This document shows, in pieces, positions 20,641 to 33,200 of a stretch of DNA of 64,000 bases. Position numbers and translations under genes: made by a program. The notes beneath the pieces are model-generated. The model had not been told where the DNA came from. It made no database searches and saw only the letters and a program-made list of their open reading frames with translations. This DNA comes from Lunularia cruciata (lineage: Eukaryota; Streptophyta; Marchantiopsida; Lunulariales; Lunulariaceae), in contig OX419755.1 in NCBI GenBank assembly GCA_948567375.1, positions 77,956,931 to 78,020,930 on the forward strand, read 5' to 3'. Position 1 is the stretch's first letter. The number at the start of each line of letters is the position of its first letter.

Positions 20641-21974
20641 AAGTCTAAACTTTTGAATTTTTCAATCAACAAAATCTTATGATGAAACTAACTTTTTAAT
20701 GTTCAAAGTACAATATATCCTCAAACAATCAGTAGAATTTTCATATTTAAAACCTTTGGTTCTCTTGTTTTTTTTCTTCATTATGGTTTATTCTCGTAGT
20801 ACTTATGTAGAATTTGATGGATGACATTTAGGTGTGACTTTAAGATTTCATGTCTTCTCAAATTTTTTTTATGTGTAAATATTTAATGGTTTACTCATGT
20901 CCAAAATGATATCCACAAAAGAATCTATTAATATTTTGTAAATTTTAGAATTCTTAGATTATCGATTTATGATTTTTAAAAATATTTTAATTTTTGTAAC
21001 GCTGTTTACTCCTCTGATTATAGTCATCACATAATCAAAGAAGTTGAAACTCTCTATTATTCCAGCGAACTAGAAAAATCCATGAAGTTTACACCTAAGT
21101 CCACTCTATGAAACATGGTCACATAGTTACGTAGATTCCATCTGCTCTTAATATATGATATAAATCCTTGTTCTTATTCGGATTTGAACCTTAACCGCGT
21201 TGCCGCAGTAGTGGCAACTTGCTCATTGTTTGCGGTAAGTTGATGAGTGGATTATCCGTGGGGTTGCCGAACTTTACAGAAATGCGAGCTTGAAGCTCCC
21301 GGTGTTATATATAGACACTAATCCCTCTTGCATCCGTTGATTGGTTGCTTCCTAAACGGACCATCCGATGTAGATTGCGGGAGCTGCAATTTTCCCGAAG
21401 TGGAGGGCGTCGATACACAGTCAAGCACTGTCTGTCAATTTTGTCGGTATGGACTTGGACTAATCTGGAAGTCAAGTAACCTTTCCTGAGCGGGTTGGGT
21501 TTCAAGTTTCCTTTATGTCCTTGACCGAACCCGATTTAAACTTTGCTAAGTGGTAAATGAGTGGACCTTTTTCTCTAAAATTTACGTCAGAAACCCGATC
21601 TAGGGGTTAACTCGATTCAGGGGTCCTCTGAAAGGAGACTGGGGAATTACTTACACATCGGGAGACGTAACATTCCGCTTGAATAGATGGACAGAAAAAG
21701 ATGGAATCGACGGGAAGGGAATCGATCTTAGATTATCTGGGAACTTGGAGTAAAGCGCAGATAAAGATATAGTACGAGGAGGCACCGCAAACCGTTTGGG
21801 ATTTTGATTGTGTACCATGCACACATCCACTTTTGCCTTCCTCGAAGGAAGGAGGGAAAGAATCTTTCGATTCTGGGTGGGGCGGCGGGTCTGCCGCCCG
21901 GTCGCGCAACAGTGTCCAAATATACACCGAAATCCTGTGCCTTTGTCCGTCGCGAGCGAAAGGGGAATGATACG
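20641..21974. other. No gene recognised
   Basis: 20640-21180 is AT-rich with no coding pattern. From about 21180 the base composition changes to that of the gene-bearing part of the window. A TTATATATAG box lies near 21305. Several overlapping frames at 21650-22110 are open on the minus strand, but they are Arg/Pro/Ser-rich, mutually overlapping and overlap the tandem repeat, so I do not call them. Confidence 0.4.
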
Positions 21975-22310
21975 TTTTGACGCGACGGTAAAGTTGGTGT
22001 AAGACAACTGCAAAGATCCTTTAGGGGCGTGAGGGGTGAAAAGAGACAAAACTTACTGGAGTGGGAGACGGTTTTGACCCCGAGAGTAAAGTTTGTGTAA
22101 GACGACGACATACAGCCTTTAAGGCCGCGGGGGCTGAAAATAGAGGGAACTTACAGCTGTGGGAGATGGTTTTGACCCGACGGTAAAGTTTGGGTACGAC
22201 GACGGCATATATCCTTTACGGCCACGCGGGGTGAAAGGAGAGGGAACTTACCGCAGTGGGAGTAGCTTGTTTGGATCACGAGGGTAAAGTTTAGGGTACT
22301 ACTGAAACGG
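21975..22310. repeat. Four-copy ~98-bp tandem repeat
   Basis: Units start at TTTTGA (21975, 22072, 22170) and a partial, diverged one starts near 22270. Each holds a GGTAAAGTT word, an ACGAC word and a GAGGGAACTTAC-like word. Identity between units looks about 75-85 percent by eye. The array ends about 600 bases before the RING-gene start codon, so it may lie in the promoter or 5' UTR. Confidence 0.85.
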
Positions 22311-22904
22311 GAGGGCGAGCAGCGGGGATTGGAAGGACTTGGGAGTTACTACGGTAAGAAAAGCCTAAAAGTCATAGAAGAGTCTGCAGGAGGTCGAGGA
22401 GTAGTAGAAGAGAGGAAGAAGCAGAAGCAGTAGAAAAGGACCACGAAGTGGAGAGGGGAGGATTGGTGTGGTAGTTGTAAGTGACAGGAAGAAGTGTGTA
22501 ATAGTAGTGGTGGATTGGCCGCGAGTTGTCAGGGTAACGTCAAACGGAAGCGGTGGTAGGAGCGATTCTTTTCAATTTTAATGTGCTCAGTTTGTCGGTC
22601 TCTATTCTCGATCGGAATGGTGTTGGTGTTTTGTACTTGATCTGAAGGATCTTTATTTGACGAAGGGGAGGGACGGGAGTGAAGAGCAGGAGCATGCCGC
22701 AAATTGGAGGAAGAAGGAGCAAGGAGTGAAATTGAGTACGAGATTGGATTGATCTCGTACTGAATTGGGGAACGGACGTGTACGGGGAGTTTAGACAGAA
22801 GGGGGAGGAAGGTGAGGAGGAGGAGGAGGATGATAGGAAGATGATTATGAGAAGAATTGAGGAGAATGCTAACGAGTACATCCTATAATGCTCAGCGACT
22901 CACC

Positions 22905-25900
22905 ATGACTCGCGGCCGAACCGTAGGGTTGCTGCAGGCCTTGGCCGGCCATTGCTCCCTGCTTTGCTTCACGGGGTTGCTGATTTCGAAGCTCGAAAAT
23001 TATCTGAATATTTCATGGTGGTGCGTAAGCTTCTCCTCTTCTGTAGCTGGTTTGATCGCCCACTTCATGTTTGGCGTTCACAGGGGTAAAGAACATGTGT
23101 TGATCTTGATTTTGGCCAGTCAGTTTATTAATGCCCCGTATTTGAGCTTAGTAAGAGACAGAGGTTGTAGAAGGAGGCACACAGTGAAGGCTGGGACACG
23201 CTAATTGTCGTGAGGTCTTATCTGTCTTCTTAACTTGCTTGCAACAACGCTCAGTAGACCTCTCATTCTGTCAACGATATACGGCTGTTCGATTAATATA
23301 ACCGGTGTCCTGGTTTTGCGTTGGCTTGACCTCGGTTGGATGCGCTTTCAATCCTGTGAAACGGATGATAGAACCTGACTTATCGCAAATGGTATCCTCA
23401 ACAGCTGGCGTAGCCTTGTAGTCTGAAGTTGTTCATCGAGGAGTAAAACCGGGCCGAAACCTCTAAACCCAGTATTGCTCCAGGACACTAAGCGTTTTTC
23501 ACTGTAAAGTCCCTTAGTTTGTCTGCGAGGATTCCCCGCTTCGAAGTGTCGAAGATCGGTCCTTGAACCCTGCGTTTAGTTGGACGTCCATGTTCTGTAA
23601 TCGGATAAGATAGCAGACCTCACCTCTGCAGACCCACTTCTTGAATAAGTATGCAAAAATCTACCGACCTGTTCTTGGTGATTAGGTTTGTGAATGGCCT
23701 CCTACCTGAGGCTGCAAGATCCAGGGACTCTCTGATCTCTATGGATGCAGAGAAATTGAAACACGTATTACTATGACAGATAGCTGTGTAAACCATTGTA
23801 CTGTATCGGAGCACATGATAGTTTCGCAACGGAACTTGTTCTCTTCATAGTTTGTCTTCACTTCGTTTCACGGGTATTCGTTGGGGGCCTTATTAGTACT
23901 TTCACTCTGGTTACCAACATCCTACATATTTTAAATCTTCTTTCGTTTGTTCACATTCAAATTCATGTTTAAATGATTTTGCTCTTTAACTTGGGTTTAA
24001 TAGGAAAGCTGAAATGTCCGTGCAGGTACGTGTTCATACCTTTGTGGGTTTTTCATGGAGTCGTCGCGAGAGGACGCTTTTCTTTACCGGCACCAGCACC
24101 TCCCCATGATCGGCAGGTGATGCAATCTCTCATCTTACACCGTCTGGTTAACTTGTGATATCGTCTTCTTAGCATCATTCATCATTCAGTTGATTGATCA
24201 TCGTACGATGAGGATCATGCGTCAAAGGGTGAGGGTCGCTGCTGCTGTGTTATGCGAAGAGATAAACCTTTGAAACCTAATTTTTCATGCATTTACGACT
24301 CACAGCAAATTGTGTGTACAGCTCGCAATCATATCTGCATTGTTTTCAAAGATTTGGGACATAGAGGCATCCCTAGCAAAACAGCACTTGATAGTGTGAA
24401 TTGAGCTCAGCATATGATGTACTGAAGGCCTTTCTTTATGTCCAGTGGGCACCATGCCACACGGTGGTCGCTGTTCCCCTCCTGGTTTCTTTTGAGTTAC
24501 TTCTATGCTGCTATCTTGCCACCCTTGAAGGTAAGTAGAAACGTTTTGCACTTTCAGTGGGTGAATATTGTTGTTACACTTATTCGCTTGTGTCTGGAGC
24601 AGTAGATTATATCGAAGGTTGGGCGTCTGACTGAACGTTTGTTGAGTGAATTACATGATGGTAGAATATCATTACATCAGAGGGAGGACTTTAAGTGAAG
24701 AAAGACTTGTGTACCTAGATTTTAAAAGCAAGTATTGGAGCTGCAAATAAGTGTCCATCTGGATGTGTGCAGCTAATCATCCACAAGTGGTAAGCTTGAA
24801 GATCGTGTTCCTTCCATTGCTGGTCTTCCAGGCCATTATTCTCATTGACAATTTCAGGTCGGCCCTCCCTTTCCGAAACGTGTGTTTTAAGATTGTGGAG
24901 ATTGTCAAAATGCTGAAGCTCTACAAATGCTATGTTTAGCGCAGCGTTCATCTCTCCAAGACTCTTGACTTCTTAATTTTGTTTAATTCTTTCTTTAGTC
25001 TGTTGTCCCACTCAGATTCACCATGGTGATTTTTATACTGCTGCATCATGTGACAGTCGAAGAGGTCAAGAAGGCTAAACATTGTGAATTGTCAAGAATG
25101 CTAAACATTGTGAATTGCAGAATGTGCAGAGCCCTTATGCCTGGTGATGAGGAGAGCATGACTGACGAGGCTATTTGGGAAACACTTCCGGTACTTAAAG
25201 AGTAGCTTGCTATCTCGCATACATCAATGGCAGGAAGTAACATTAATAGATGCGGAGTACCCACAACTGTTAAAACTTGCTCAGAATAAAGATTCGCAGT
25301 TTTTGAAAGTAGACTAGGTTTACATCTTCTGTTAGTACCCGAGATCGATGACGGAGTTCGTTAGCCTCTTTTGGTATCGTGGGTAAAGAGTATAAAAGAG
25401 TAGAGAGTCTAAAGAGAGAAGATGGTAAAAAAGGAACTCAGTGCAATATTTCCAAGTTGGAGAAGACATTGACGTATGGGGTTAAGAGTTTTGTATCTCT
25501 TTGAAATTTAAGCTGCCTTGTTTACTTATGTGGGAAATTCATGCAGCACTTCTGGGTGGCTGTTTCGATGGTATTTTTCTTGGCAGCGACTATGTTCACT
25601 CTCTTGAAGCTTAGTGGTAATTTATTCTCGTCAATATATTTTGAGGCTGAGTTTTGTGTTGGTCCCTTTAGTTGAAACTCATTGGAGGATTGTTGAGATC
25701 ATTTCTTTGTCGAACCGTATTTATCATTTTGCAGGAGACGTTGGTGCTCTCGGATGGTGGGACTTGTTTATTAACTTCGGGTATGACTGTCTTTCTGAGC
25801 TCAATAGTTAACTAAGTCGATGTATCAACTTAATATTCTTTCACCCCAGATTGTGAAGAAACATGTTAATAACTTGGAACTCTTACTTTTGCGTGGATGC

Positions 25901-28184
25901 TCCATATGTGACATTACGATATCTCCTATATCAAGAAGGTTAGAACTCGTGGAGAATTGGTAGTCTTAGATAAGGTCTTGTGTCCTTACGATTGAATGAA
26001 GTCTTATCTTGTATTACGGATTATTGCAATGTGCAGCAATTTATGGTGGATCCTGTATTTTAATCCTTGGATACCTGCTTTTTGATATGCATCGTGGTAA
26101 TTTCTGATTTTTCGTGGTCTGTGACTGACGTGGCGATTGCAACTCTTTCCTTTGTCCTAACAGAATTGCAGAGTGCTTTTCGTTCTTGGTCTGCACCAAA
26201 TGGTCAAACCCTACAATACAAAGAGACGCTGTCTTTTTGTCTGGATCCGGTGTACATTCTTCAATATCTCCGCTGATTTCTATGTCGTCAGTTATTCATG
26301 ACGCTGCACATAGCAGCTCCTCTGCGAACGACGAAGATGATGGAGGTGATGGTATGTGCGGGAGGCAGGAAATTGGAGGGCACTTGCTCAAGATCCCTGT
26401 TCTGGTATTCCAGGTCCTGCTCTGTATGCGGCTTGAGGTGAGAAGTCGGTACTCTGGACTTCTATTGTAGCGTCAGTGTGGTGAAATTTGGTTGATTTTC
26501 TCTATATGATGCACATAGTAAACTATGATTGTTTATCACCGCTCGGCAACAGTCTTCTGCTGGTACTGAAAGCCAGGTCCGAAAGTAGTCAGTGCAATCT
26601 TTGAACTGATGGCAACTTTTGGTTTCTACTGCAGGGCACGCCAGCCAAGGCCAGGAACTTGCCGATCATTGTGATGTTCACACCTCTGCTGCTTGTGCAA
26701 GTGTTGGCTTGCATCTTCGCAACGATCCGGCTATTCGAGCAATTTTGGTTGATGTTGCGATTGGGTGACAATCACACTAATCCAATGGCAATATTCTCGA
26801 AGCTCAATGATTGTTTTGGCTTCCTTCACCATGGATCCAGGTATGCAAAGCATCTTTTTCTTGGAAGTACTTTTAGAAACTCCATCGCCTGTGCATAGTT
26901 ACCCGATAGTCTCCAAAGGAGGTTCAGGGACCAGAGTCTTGTGTGGAGGTTTTGATTTCTTGGACGTAGAGTTGGTTCAATACCAGATGCATATAGTGGG
27001 TACCCGCACCTGCTCTCACTAAAGACATAGATATGCTGTCTGCTGAACGAAAATTGTATTGAATGAAGCTGATCTTCAAAGCATGCTATTGAACACCTAT
27101 TCCACTTGTAGACTTTTGGGTTGGTGGTCGATCGACGAAACCAGCAGGGAAGAACACGCGAGACTGTACAGTTCTGATAATTCCAGGTATCCATTCGGTC
27201 GATCCATTATCATAGAACTGTCAGATGATTTGTTTCTTTTGGCAATATTGGCAAGATGAGATCTCAAATAGAGACAGTTGAAATTTTGTGGCATGATGTG
27301 CGGCAGCTACAACACATTTGCTGGACCAGCGCCAGAGGTGGTCAAGAAGATGGCGAGAAAGGACTTAGCAGAAGAGGTATGTGCGGAACTGGATCACTCA
27401 GTGTGCTGAAGTTGCCCATGACGATTAGAATCTACTCACGCCATGCTGATTTATCAGAGAGAAACCTTGAAGGTCTTACTTGTCGCTCGGTAGACCATGC
27501 GGTCATAAGGGTCTACATGGATAGTGTTGTTGCTTACACATTTCGATGTCGTTCAGGTGTGGAGACTACAAGCAGTTTTAGGAGAACAAGCTGAAATCAC
27601 TAAGCATCAACAGGCGGAATTTGACAGGCTCCAAAATGTAATGATCTATACTTGCATGTCCGGAGCCATTTGTAATCTTTTCCAGTTGCTTATTTAAATT
27701 CGAGGAGCTCACTTGGGATACATTTTCAAAGGTATGGAGAAGAACTTAGCTGCTAAAGCTGCATGTGTGAAAGAGAGAGACCGGAAGCTTTGTGCTGCCC
27801 TTGGCGTTAGAGGTAAACCATACATGTTAGGTAACGTTTGCATATATCACCTGTACATGAAGGCTAACCCGTGTTGTTTTATTCGGCATTTATGTTTCCA
27901 GGAAAAGGTTTTATGCCGGATTTGTTTTGAAAGGGACATCGCAGTCGTTTTACTTCCTTGCCGACACCGCATTCTCTGCAGGTATTATTCTGCACAGCCT
28001 TACAACTTCGAGCTGCCGTGCGAACATGCAACTTTTGTTCTTCAATCTACCGTGTTTTATATTTTGACAAGGTACTGATATTTTTCACCATACTCGTTAT
28101 TGCAGTTTCTGTTCAGAAAAGTGTAAGCATTGCCCGGTGTGTCGTGCATCAATCGACCAGAGAATGCCAGTTTACGATGTGTAA
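22905..28184 (+). CDS. Multi-pass membrane protein with C-terminal RING finger
   Basis: Joined exons: 22905-23020, 24026-24116, 24446-24530, 24773-24857, 25121-25190, 25547-25616, 25735-25780, 26164-26437, 26635-26840, 27112-27186, 27307-27376, 27557-27637, 27902-27981, 28106-28184 (1428 nt, 475 aa). The product matches the plant family called transmembrane Fragile-X-F-associated (TMEM185/FAM11-like) plus RING, as in Arabidopsis At1g68820/At1g73950. Landmarks are FHGVVARGRFSLPAP, LKIVFLPLLVFQAIILIDNF, the invariant MCRALMPGDEESM, GALGWWDLFINFGIAECF, FCGFLHHGS-like GFLHHGSR, and LLGWWSIDE. The RING is VLCRICFERDIAV, LPCRHRILC, CKHCPVC, and the protein ends MPVYDV. Hydrophobic blocks suggest about eight to nine membrane spans, with the RING on the cytosolic side by analogy, giving a likely E3 ubiquitin ligase role. 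All intron phases close. A coding-like 81-bp segment in intron 12 is left out because including it breaks the frame. Confidence 0.9.
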
Positions 28185-29741
28185 ATACTCGCTAAAGCTT
28201 CGGGTACCTTGAGCTGAATGAAAGATCTTTGAACGTTGCAACGTACGTCTGTGCCCTAGAGCAGGAACGGTAGTGTGTCAAGAAATTGCTGTATGATGTT
28301 AGAGTAGTTGTATATATGCCTAAGACACATCATAGACTGGTTCCATTATTTGTAGCATTACCGCCACATTGGCCCATATTGCCGTTAATAGCTTCCTTCC
28401 CTTGAAACAGCGCACGTATTCCAAAGCCCAGTGAAGGTTCAGAAGAAGGTTCAGGAGTTTGTACGATTTGAATGTCTGATGGTGATATTCGTATAACGTC
28501 CTAAGTTATGAGATCCTGCAATGAAAGACTTTGATTATACTGGCCTGGGGGAAGTTAGAACTGACTTCAGCTACTGTGGCGACATCAGATTTGCGGCCAG
28601 CAGACCCCTGTTGGTTGCTACCGAACGTTTTGTTCAACATCCGCAAGATGTGCGGAGTTAGAATTCAGAACTCCATCGTTTCAACACAGACTGGCTTGTT
28701 GAGAGTAGCTACACTGGTTAATGTAGTTCTACCCTTTTCTCGGCAGTGCTAGTTAACCTTAAGAGACCAACTGGATGTCTCTGTCCTTCCAAAATTTCAG
28801 CGCTTACATGTTTAATACAATTGTTTGAGAGGAGGAACCAATCGACACTTTTGCCGGCGATTATAAAAGCATGCAGCTTTTGAGATTTCGATTCCTTTCC
28901 CGTCCATGTGAGCAAACCTTATGTATGTCTTTTGTGCTAAGTACATCGCTATCAGACATCTTACAGTCGTCGTAGTCCAGGTCCTTACCCTCGAGATGTT
29001 TAGTTTTGGATCAAACTCTTCTATGATTGTCACGAGCCAAGTGTCATAAAAGGGGAACTCTTCTTGCGTTCTGAAACCGGTCTATCCTTGTGGAAGATAA
29101 AGGGCGTGGAGATAAGTTTCAAGCGGCCCTTGTTCACTTGTACGCACTGAACAGCCACGTTCGAGCCCCCAGCTGCCGATGAGAGCACTCGACATGAAGA
29201 TCCGGTGAGGGCAAGCGCTATGCGGGAAACCTTGTTCTATTGTGAAGGTTCGACTCTGCAGATGAGAAAGTGGATATGATTGGATGGGCTTGAGATGCCA
29301 CTCAGAAAGAGAAACGCGGTTGATGTCAGAAGACTTTAATTCGTGATGACGGGACCCAGTACACCGAAATGGGTCCTCCCATGGGCGAATTAAGTATCGG
29401 ACAGAACAATATGACTTGTCACTTAGCAATATCTGCAATGAGGAAGAGTAATGGGTACACACCATTTCTCTCTGCTCTGTCCTAGTGGGTGGATGAACGG
29501 TGGGGAGAGACATGCACGAGCACCGACCCATCACGAACATCGAAGATTTGGTCAAACCCAACGGTACAATTTCGGAATAATTACCGATGAATGCATGTAT
29601 CTTGGGACCCTCAGCCCTTTGATCTTACGCACCGCACTGTTAAACACGGGTACTGTTGTTTTCTCCGCTTGAATTTGACCCTTCGCTACCCCGATTTCCT
29701 CGGACCGTTGCTTTAGTGGCCACTTTGGAACTTCCGGATCC
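28185..29741. other. 3' flank and gene-free stretch
   Basis: The first few hundred bases are presumably the 3' UTR of the RING gene. The longer open frames (for example 29082-29561 minus) are Ser/Thr/His-rich, lack recognisable domains and have no splice-consistent partners. I see no gene. Confidence 0.4.
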
Positions 29742-29802
29742 TAATCCTTGTCCTTTTCTTGTTTGAGCCTCGAAGGCTCAAACAAGAAAAGGACAAGGAT
29801 TA
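29742..29802. repeat. Perfect 29-bp inverted repeat, 3-nt loop
   Basis: Left arm 29742-29770 (starts TAATCCTTGTCC) and right arm 29774-29802 (ends GGACAAGGATTA) are exact reverse complements, separated only by CGA. Such a hairpin is too tight for a normal miRNA precursor. Confidence 0.95.
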
Positions 29803-30930
29803 TCGTCTTTTGGTCCCTGTTTTCGTCTGCTTCGATTTGGGAAAGTTCTAAAGCATGAACAAGAGTTCATGAGGGCTAACAGCTCAAGAAACGTGTGTCG
29901 TGGTCATGTGCTCTTTCGAGCGACCATAGAGCGATAACTTTTCAACTGTGTCTCTTCAGTAAGCAATTTGGACTAACGTGTCCTTGCAGAGCCCGCGACA
30001 ACATCAGAGGATAATGAGAAAGACCAATAGGGAACGGAGTGCTCTGTCACGACATGGTATATCAGAAAGCAAGCAGAGGAGGATAAACCTGGCCAGTCAC
30101 TGCAGCGGAAACGTGTACTTATCACTTAGTCTTAGACTTCGCTCACCTTCGCTTCTGTTCACTACGTTGTGTGTATTAGGATGAGAGTATTATCATTGCG
30201 CTTTCTGCTGATCTTCTCACCGGGGCTTCTGGGCTATCTAGCCCTCAACTGAACACACTTCCTGAGGTACTTGCATGGGCACTTCTGTTCATGAATATTA
30301 GATATATTAGACGTGTCATTCGTACGAAACTTGGTTTGAGAAATCGAAGAGATAACACAAAAGAAAAGAAATGATGATTTCAACTGCACGCACTCGGATG
30401 AAGAGATCTGCCTGGTATGGTGACTTTGTCAAATTGTCAATCCTCGCAATTTGCAAGTTGTAGCACGACATGCATGGGAATTGCATGCGCCGCATGGATG
30501 ACTGATTTGGTAATGTCCAACTACGTGGACGTTGCTCTAACTGTACTAGAGGCACTAGGTTGACAAGATATGTGGTCTGTGGTCCATTTTGAAGGCAAGT
30601 GTGGGACAGTTTGCTGATATGAAACGGTGCTCGGTTGTGCATGGCTTGGTCTTTGATTCTACTCCCGCTCGCCAAGTGAGACACCGTTACGGCCATTTAC
30701 TGGGAACTCGTATCCCTGGGCATGCAAAACAGAGAACGCTATGGCCATAACACACTCATCCAATGGTGTGTTATGGCCAGCGTTTGGAGAGAACATCCTA
30801 GGTCGACAGGGATTGTACCCGACAAAATATTGCTATCAAGGAGGTCAAGAAACTCTTAACAGTTGAAGCCTGCCTGTATTTGGCCTGCCAGCTGGTTTTC
30901 ACATAATATTATCACCGCTTACCTAAAGCA
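29803..30930. other. No gene recognised
   Basis: No ORF resembles a known protein. A second, shorter stem-loop lies at 30737-30782. Confidence 0.4.
30737..30782. repeat. Inverted repeat, ~17-bp stem
   Basis: GGCCATAACACAC (30743-30755) and GTGTGTTATGGCC pair exactly, and the flanking CGCT/AGCG bases extend the stem with one bulge. The loop is about 10 bases. Confidence 0.85.
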
Positions 30931-32830
30931 CTCACGCAATGAGATGGGAGTGGTGTCCGTGAGCCCATTCTTAAACAAATGAGACTAGACATCTCTTTCA
31001 AATTGCGAAGTTCCTTTGGTATGCTCCCTGACAAATTGTTCGCTCCCAACATTGGTGCATCTACCAATGGATTTGGGTATCAACCCGGTATGCTGATTCG
31101 GAAATTGAGAAACCTCACTTCTGAGATTGTCAACCTCCCATGGTATGTTGCTTGATAAGTTGTTTTCTTACAGCCACAATATCTGCAAATTAGTACATCT
31201 TCCCAGTGGAATAGTGCCTTCAAGTGCTTTTCTAGATGACACAAATTCCCTCAGCATTGTCGGATTGCCCAACTCCTATGGGTATGTTACCTGATAAGTT
31301 ATTTGCGGTCAAACTCAGTTTCTTTAAGCTCACATACAAGTGAATTCTCAGGCAGGGACAAAACTCTGAACCCTCTGAGGTTTCCAAGTTCCCGTGGTAT
31401 GCTTCCGGACAAGTTATTTCTTCCCAACTTCAACTCTTCCAACCTCGTACAGCTTCCCAACACATTGGGAATTGTCCCTGTTATGGTATGCATCGACAAA
31501 TCCAGTAGCCTTAGGTCCTCCAGGTTCGCAAGCTCAATGATATGCCTCCTAATAAATTATTGCTTCCCAAGCTTAACACGTTCAGTCTCGTTCAATATTC
31601 TTGGAATGGGCCCAGTGAACTTGTTCAATGACAGATCCAATTGCCTTAGGTCCTTCAGGTTTCCAAGCTTCCCTGGTATGCTTCCGGACAAGTTGTTTCG
31701 CCACAAATTCACAACGTCTAATTTCGTACATTTCCCTAACGACAAGGGGATCGTGCCTTGAAGCTTATTCCTTATCCAAATATAGATTTCTAAACTGAGT
31801 TAAATTGCCAAACTCCGAGGACATTTTCCTGAAAGGTTGTTACTACTGAAATCTAGATGTAATACCCCCAACCTCTTGCATTCTATCAAAGATTTGGGGT
31901 TAGACCCTGTAAACATATCCGAAAAGAACAAACCGCTCAACTTTGTCGACTTTCCAAGCTGCAACGGAATGCCCCCTTAGATACTATTCCAAATCAAACT
32001 AAGATCTCTAAGGTCTTGGATTTGCCAATAGGGATGGAATGGTGCCGGTGAACTCGTTGTCAAACAAGCTTACCAAGCTTAGTAAGCTTAGTTTCGTGAG
32101 CTTACCAAGCTGCCATAATATACCTCCTGTGAACTTGTTCAGGTTCAAGTTCAACCATTCTAAATTACTGTTTTCTCCCAACCATATGGGGATCGTACCT
32201 TCGAGCTGATCACATACAGAAACATGTTCTCAATCCCATGAGATTGCTAGATTCCCACGGAGTATCTTCTGAAAAGTTGTTCTCTCCCAAATTCAACTCC
32301 CCTAACCTGGTGCACTTCCATAGAGACACTGGAATTGTTCCTTGAAGCTTTTTTTCAACCAAGAACAGATTTCTCAACTCCCTCAGTTCCGCAATCTCCC
32401 ATGGTATACCTCCCCACCTTGTTTTTACGCAAATCCAACACTTGCAAACTCGTGCAGTTTCGAATCGACATGGTTGTGGGTCCTGAGAATGAGTTGTTTG
32501 AGAAGTCCAAGGACTTCAAGCGACGCTAGACTGCACAGTACTGATAACGATGACATCTCATCCTGCAGTTGCATGCCCATCAAGTTCACGCTTGTGACTT
32601 CCCCTCTTGCACTGCCACACCTTCTCCACTTCCGCGGGCACGGGCTTGAGTCATTCAGCTCCCAGTTGTGAAGCTCCCGTTGGAAATGACCCATGATCGA
32701 AGTCCTGAACTTGTTCAGAATTTGGACTGCAGATCTGAGCGAACTTCAACCGTTGTGTCATTAGCAGTTTTCCTTTCTGCTATTAAATGGTTCTCTTCCA
32801 TATGTAAGCCACTACTCTACGTTGCAATTT
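30931..32830 (-). pseudogene. Leucine-rich-repeat receptor pseudogene
   Basis: Read on the minus strand from about 32730, an LRR N-terminal cap (NWELNDSSPCPRKW, GEVTSVNLMGMQLQ) is followed by more than a dozen degenerate 24-residue repeats. Clear ones are LGNLKDLRQLDLSLNKFTGP, LEELKLGRNNLSGSIPRELG and LDVVNLWRNNLSGSIPGKLG. Frames switch often and stops are frequent. Repeats can still be traced to about 30960. No transmembrane segment or kinase domain follows, so the gene is both decayed and 3'-truncated. The cap differs from that of the intact receptor at 51.8-55.2 kb, so this is a different paralogue. Confidence 0.85.
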
Positions 32831-33116
32831 GCCAGAATGGAAATGAGAAGGAAAATGCTAACGTCGATCCATCCCTCCGTCGCAACTGTTCCTGATTGAG
32901 GAGGTCACATTAAACTGCAAACAAGTGTTAGCTCTTTTACGCAACAAGCTCCCACAATCAATAATTGAGGAAACTAGAGTCTGAACTATTTACTCATCAC
33001 AACTTCAATGTCGTGAACTCCTCTCATAACACCTTCCTGCTGTATTAGTAGTAGTGAAGAACACACATGGCATGAACATAAGACAATGTGCAGTATCTTT
33101 CTGTTCTGGTTTACGA

Positions 33117-33200
33117 TAGCAAAGTCAAGAAAGCTGTGTCAACTTGCTGTCATGGTTTATGGTTAGCAAAGTCAAAATAGTTGTGTCAACTTGCTGTATG
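33117..33200. repeat. Short direct repeat, two copies
   Basis: The phrase TAGCAAAGTCAA...GTGTCAACTTGCTGT occurs twice in a row, with a unit near 46 bases. A little further on (33378-33432) GTGTAAG and GTTGACAGATT are also repeated. Confidence 0.7.

Noticed and set aside
21651-22111. Overlapping minus-strand ORFs of 60-130 codons
   Set aside because: They overlap one another in different frames and run through the 98-bp tandem repeat. They look like chance frames.
29082-29561. 159-codon minus-strand ORF
   Set aside because: No recognisable domain, composition like random sequence, and no splice-consistent extension.
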